From contig JASHYG010000290.1 in the NCBI GenBank assembly GCA_030043215.1, positions 1 to 6,518 of the forward strand: DNA of 6,518 nt. Direction: 5' to 3'. The first letter of the stretch is position 1; every line of letters begins with the position of its first letter. Positions 5,671 through 6,518 of this stretch are shown here, piece after piece. Position numbers and translations under genes: made by a program. Source of the DNA: Gammaproteobacteria bacterium. GTDB lineage: Bacteria; Pseudomonadota; Gammaproteobacteria; Steroidobacterales; Steroidobacteraceae. A model generated the notes under the pieces. It did not search any database and was not told the DNA's origin. It worked only from the letters and a program-made list of their open reading frames with translations.

Positions 5671-6518
5671 GTGAAAATCCGTCTGCCGGTCTTCCTCGCG
5701 CTGCTTGCCGCAATCGCGGCGCCCCTTCCCTCGCTTGCGGGAGGAGGCCTGCATCCCGTACACGCTCAGCACGGGATGGTCGCGAGTGCCGAGGAGCTGG
5801 CCTCGCAGGCGGGCGTGGAGATGTTGCGGGCCGGCGGCAACGCCATCGACGCCGCGGTCGCGACCGGATTCGCGATGCCGGTGGTCTACCCGGAGGCCGG
5901 CAACCTGGGCGGCGGCGGGTTCATGCTCATCCGGCTGCGCGACGGCGAGACCCACTTCATCGACTTTCGCGAGACGGCGCCCGGCAAGGCCACGGCGAAC
6001 ATGTACCAGGACGCCCATGGAAACGTCGTCCCGGGCTTGAGCCGCATCGGCTATCTCGCCGTCGGAGTGCCCGGGTCCGTGAAGGGGCTGGTGTACGCCG
6101 AGCAGCATTTCGGCAAGCTCGGTCTCAAGCGCGTGATCGGGCCCGCCATCCGCCTCGCGCGCGACGGCTACGCGCTGAGCTGGCGCGATGCGCGCCTCAT
6201 GTCGCTCGACCGCGGCCTTGCACAGTTCCCGGACTCGAGGCGCATCTTTCAGAACGGCGGCAAGGGATGGCGGCAGGACGACCTCTTCAAGCAGCCCGCG
6301 CTCGCGCGGACCCTGGAGCGCATCGCCGCAAAGCCCGACGATTTCTACACGGGCGCGATGGCGCGCGAGATCGCCGCCTTCGTCCAGCGCGGCGGCGGCA
6401 TCATCACCGCGCAGGATCTGGCGGACTATCGGGTGAAGGACCGCACACCGGTCCGCGGCACCTACCGTGACCTCGAGATCATCAGCGCTCCGCCGCCGTC
6501 CTCGGGCGGTATCGCGCT
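5671..6518 (+). CDS. ggt: Gamma-glutamyltranspeptidase, N-terminal part (3' end outside window)
   Basis: Gamma-glutamyltranspeptidase cleaves glutathione and other gamma-glutamyl compounds, or transfers the glutamyl group to amino acids or peptides. It is made as one chain that cuts itself into a large and a small subunit. From GTG 5671 a signal peptide is clear (about 1-23: KIRLP, a hydrophobic core, SLA), so the enzyme is periplasmic or secreted. Family landmarks follow: GMVASAEELASQAGVEMLRA (35-54), GGNAIDAAVAT (55-65), NLGGGGFMLIRL (78-89) and DFRETAPGKAT (98-108), in which R100 corresponds to the arginine that grips the glutamyl carboxylate. GVPGSVKGL and the final SAPPPSSGGIAL also match. 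The 282 visible codons belong to the large subunit. The autoprocessing and nucleophilic threonine lies beyond the window, so activity cannot be judged. GAGG 6 nt upstream supports the start. The gene may be cotranscribed with the methyltransferase or use the TATACT element in the gap. Confidence 0.95.
   Translation, partial: MKIRLPVFLALLAAIAAPLPSLAGGGLHPVHAQHGMVASAEELASQAGVEMLRAGGNAIDAAVATGFAMPVVYPEAGNLGGGGFMLIRLRDGETHFIDFRETAPGKATANMYQDAHGNVVPGLSRIGYLAVGVPGSVKGLVYAEQHFGKLGLKRVIGPAIRLARDGYALSWRDARLMSLDRGLAQFPDSRRIFQNGGKGWRQDDLFKQPALARTLERIAAKPDDFYTGAMAREIAAFVQRGGGIITAQDLADYRVKDRTPVRGTYRDLEIISAPPPSSGGIA

Noticed and set aside
5155..6108. 317-codon open frame on the minus strand across the methyltransferase and ggt
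   Set aside because: It spans the ends of two well-supported plus-strand genes and the gap between them, with Arg/Ser-rich composition typical of shadow frames.

Overview
This is a GC-rich bacterial chromosomal window with tightly packed genes. Gene content and style point to a high-GC Pseudomonadota (proteobacterium), probably gamma- or beta-like: a periplasmic HtrA-type protease, pantothenate synthesis, gamma-glutamyltranspeptidase and a sigma70-like promoter. That assignment is an inference; no rRNA, tRNA or other taxonomic marker is present. I see no insertion sequence, phage gene, CRISPR array or tRNA.

Layout. (1) 1-858, plus strand: the 3' end of a small beta-rich protein of a family often labelled 'metal ABC transporter permease' or DUF5666-like, then a single-domain cupin starting at GTG 9 nt after its stop. 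(2) 3888-865, minus strand: an apparent three-gene operon in the order secreted HtrA/Deg-type serine protease, panB (ketopantoate hydroxymethyltransferase, overlapping the protease gene by 25 nt), and a DUF1993 protein. It converges on the cupin gene with only 6 bp between the two stops. (3) 3889-4114: a divergent control region. It holds the best regulatory signals in the window: a near-consensus promoter (TTGCGA, 17 bp, TATAGT), two overlapping inverted repeats on its -35/spacer region, and a strong terminator-like stem-loop only a few nt after the predicted transcription start. (4) 4115-5611, plus strand: a three-part SAM-dependent methyltransferase with a 'methyltransferase regulatory' domain, the architecture of bacterial protein-lysine methyltransferases. 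(5) 5671 to the end, plus strand: the 5' part of ggt, cut by the window edge before its catalytic threonine.

How the genes work together. The protease and the transpeptidase are both predicted to be exported, and the methyltransferase family includes enzymes that modify outer-membrane proteins, so an envelope theme is possible. panB is a cytoplasmic coenzyme A pathway gene with no panC beside it, and its link to the protease gene looks like operon packing rather than shared chemistry. Most of the window is ordinary housekeeping or accessory sequence. The part most worth a second look is the compact promoter, dyad and 5' hairpin arrangement at 3950-4031.
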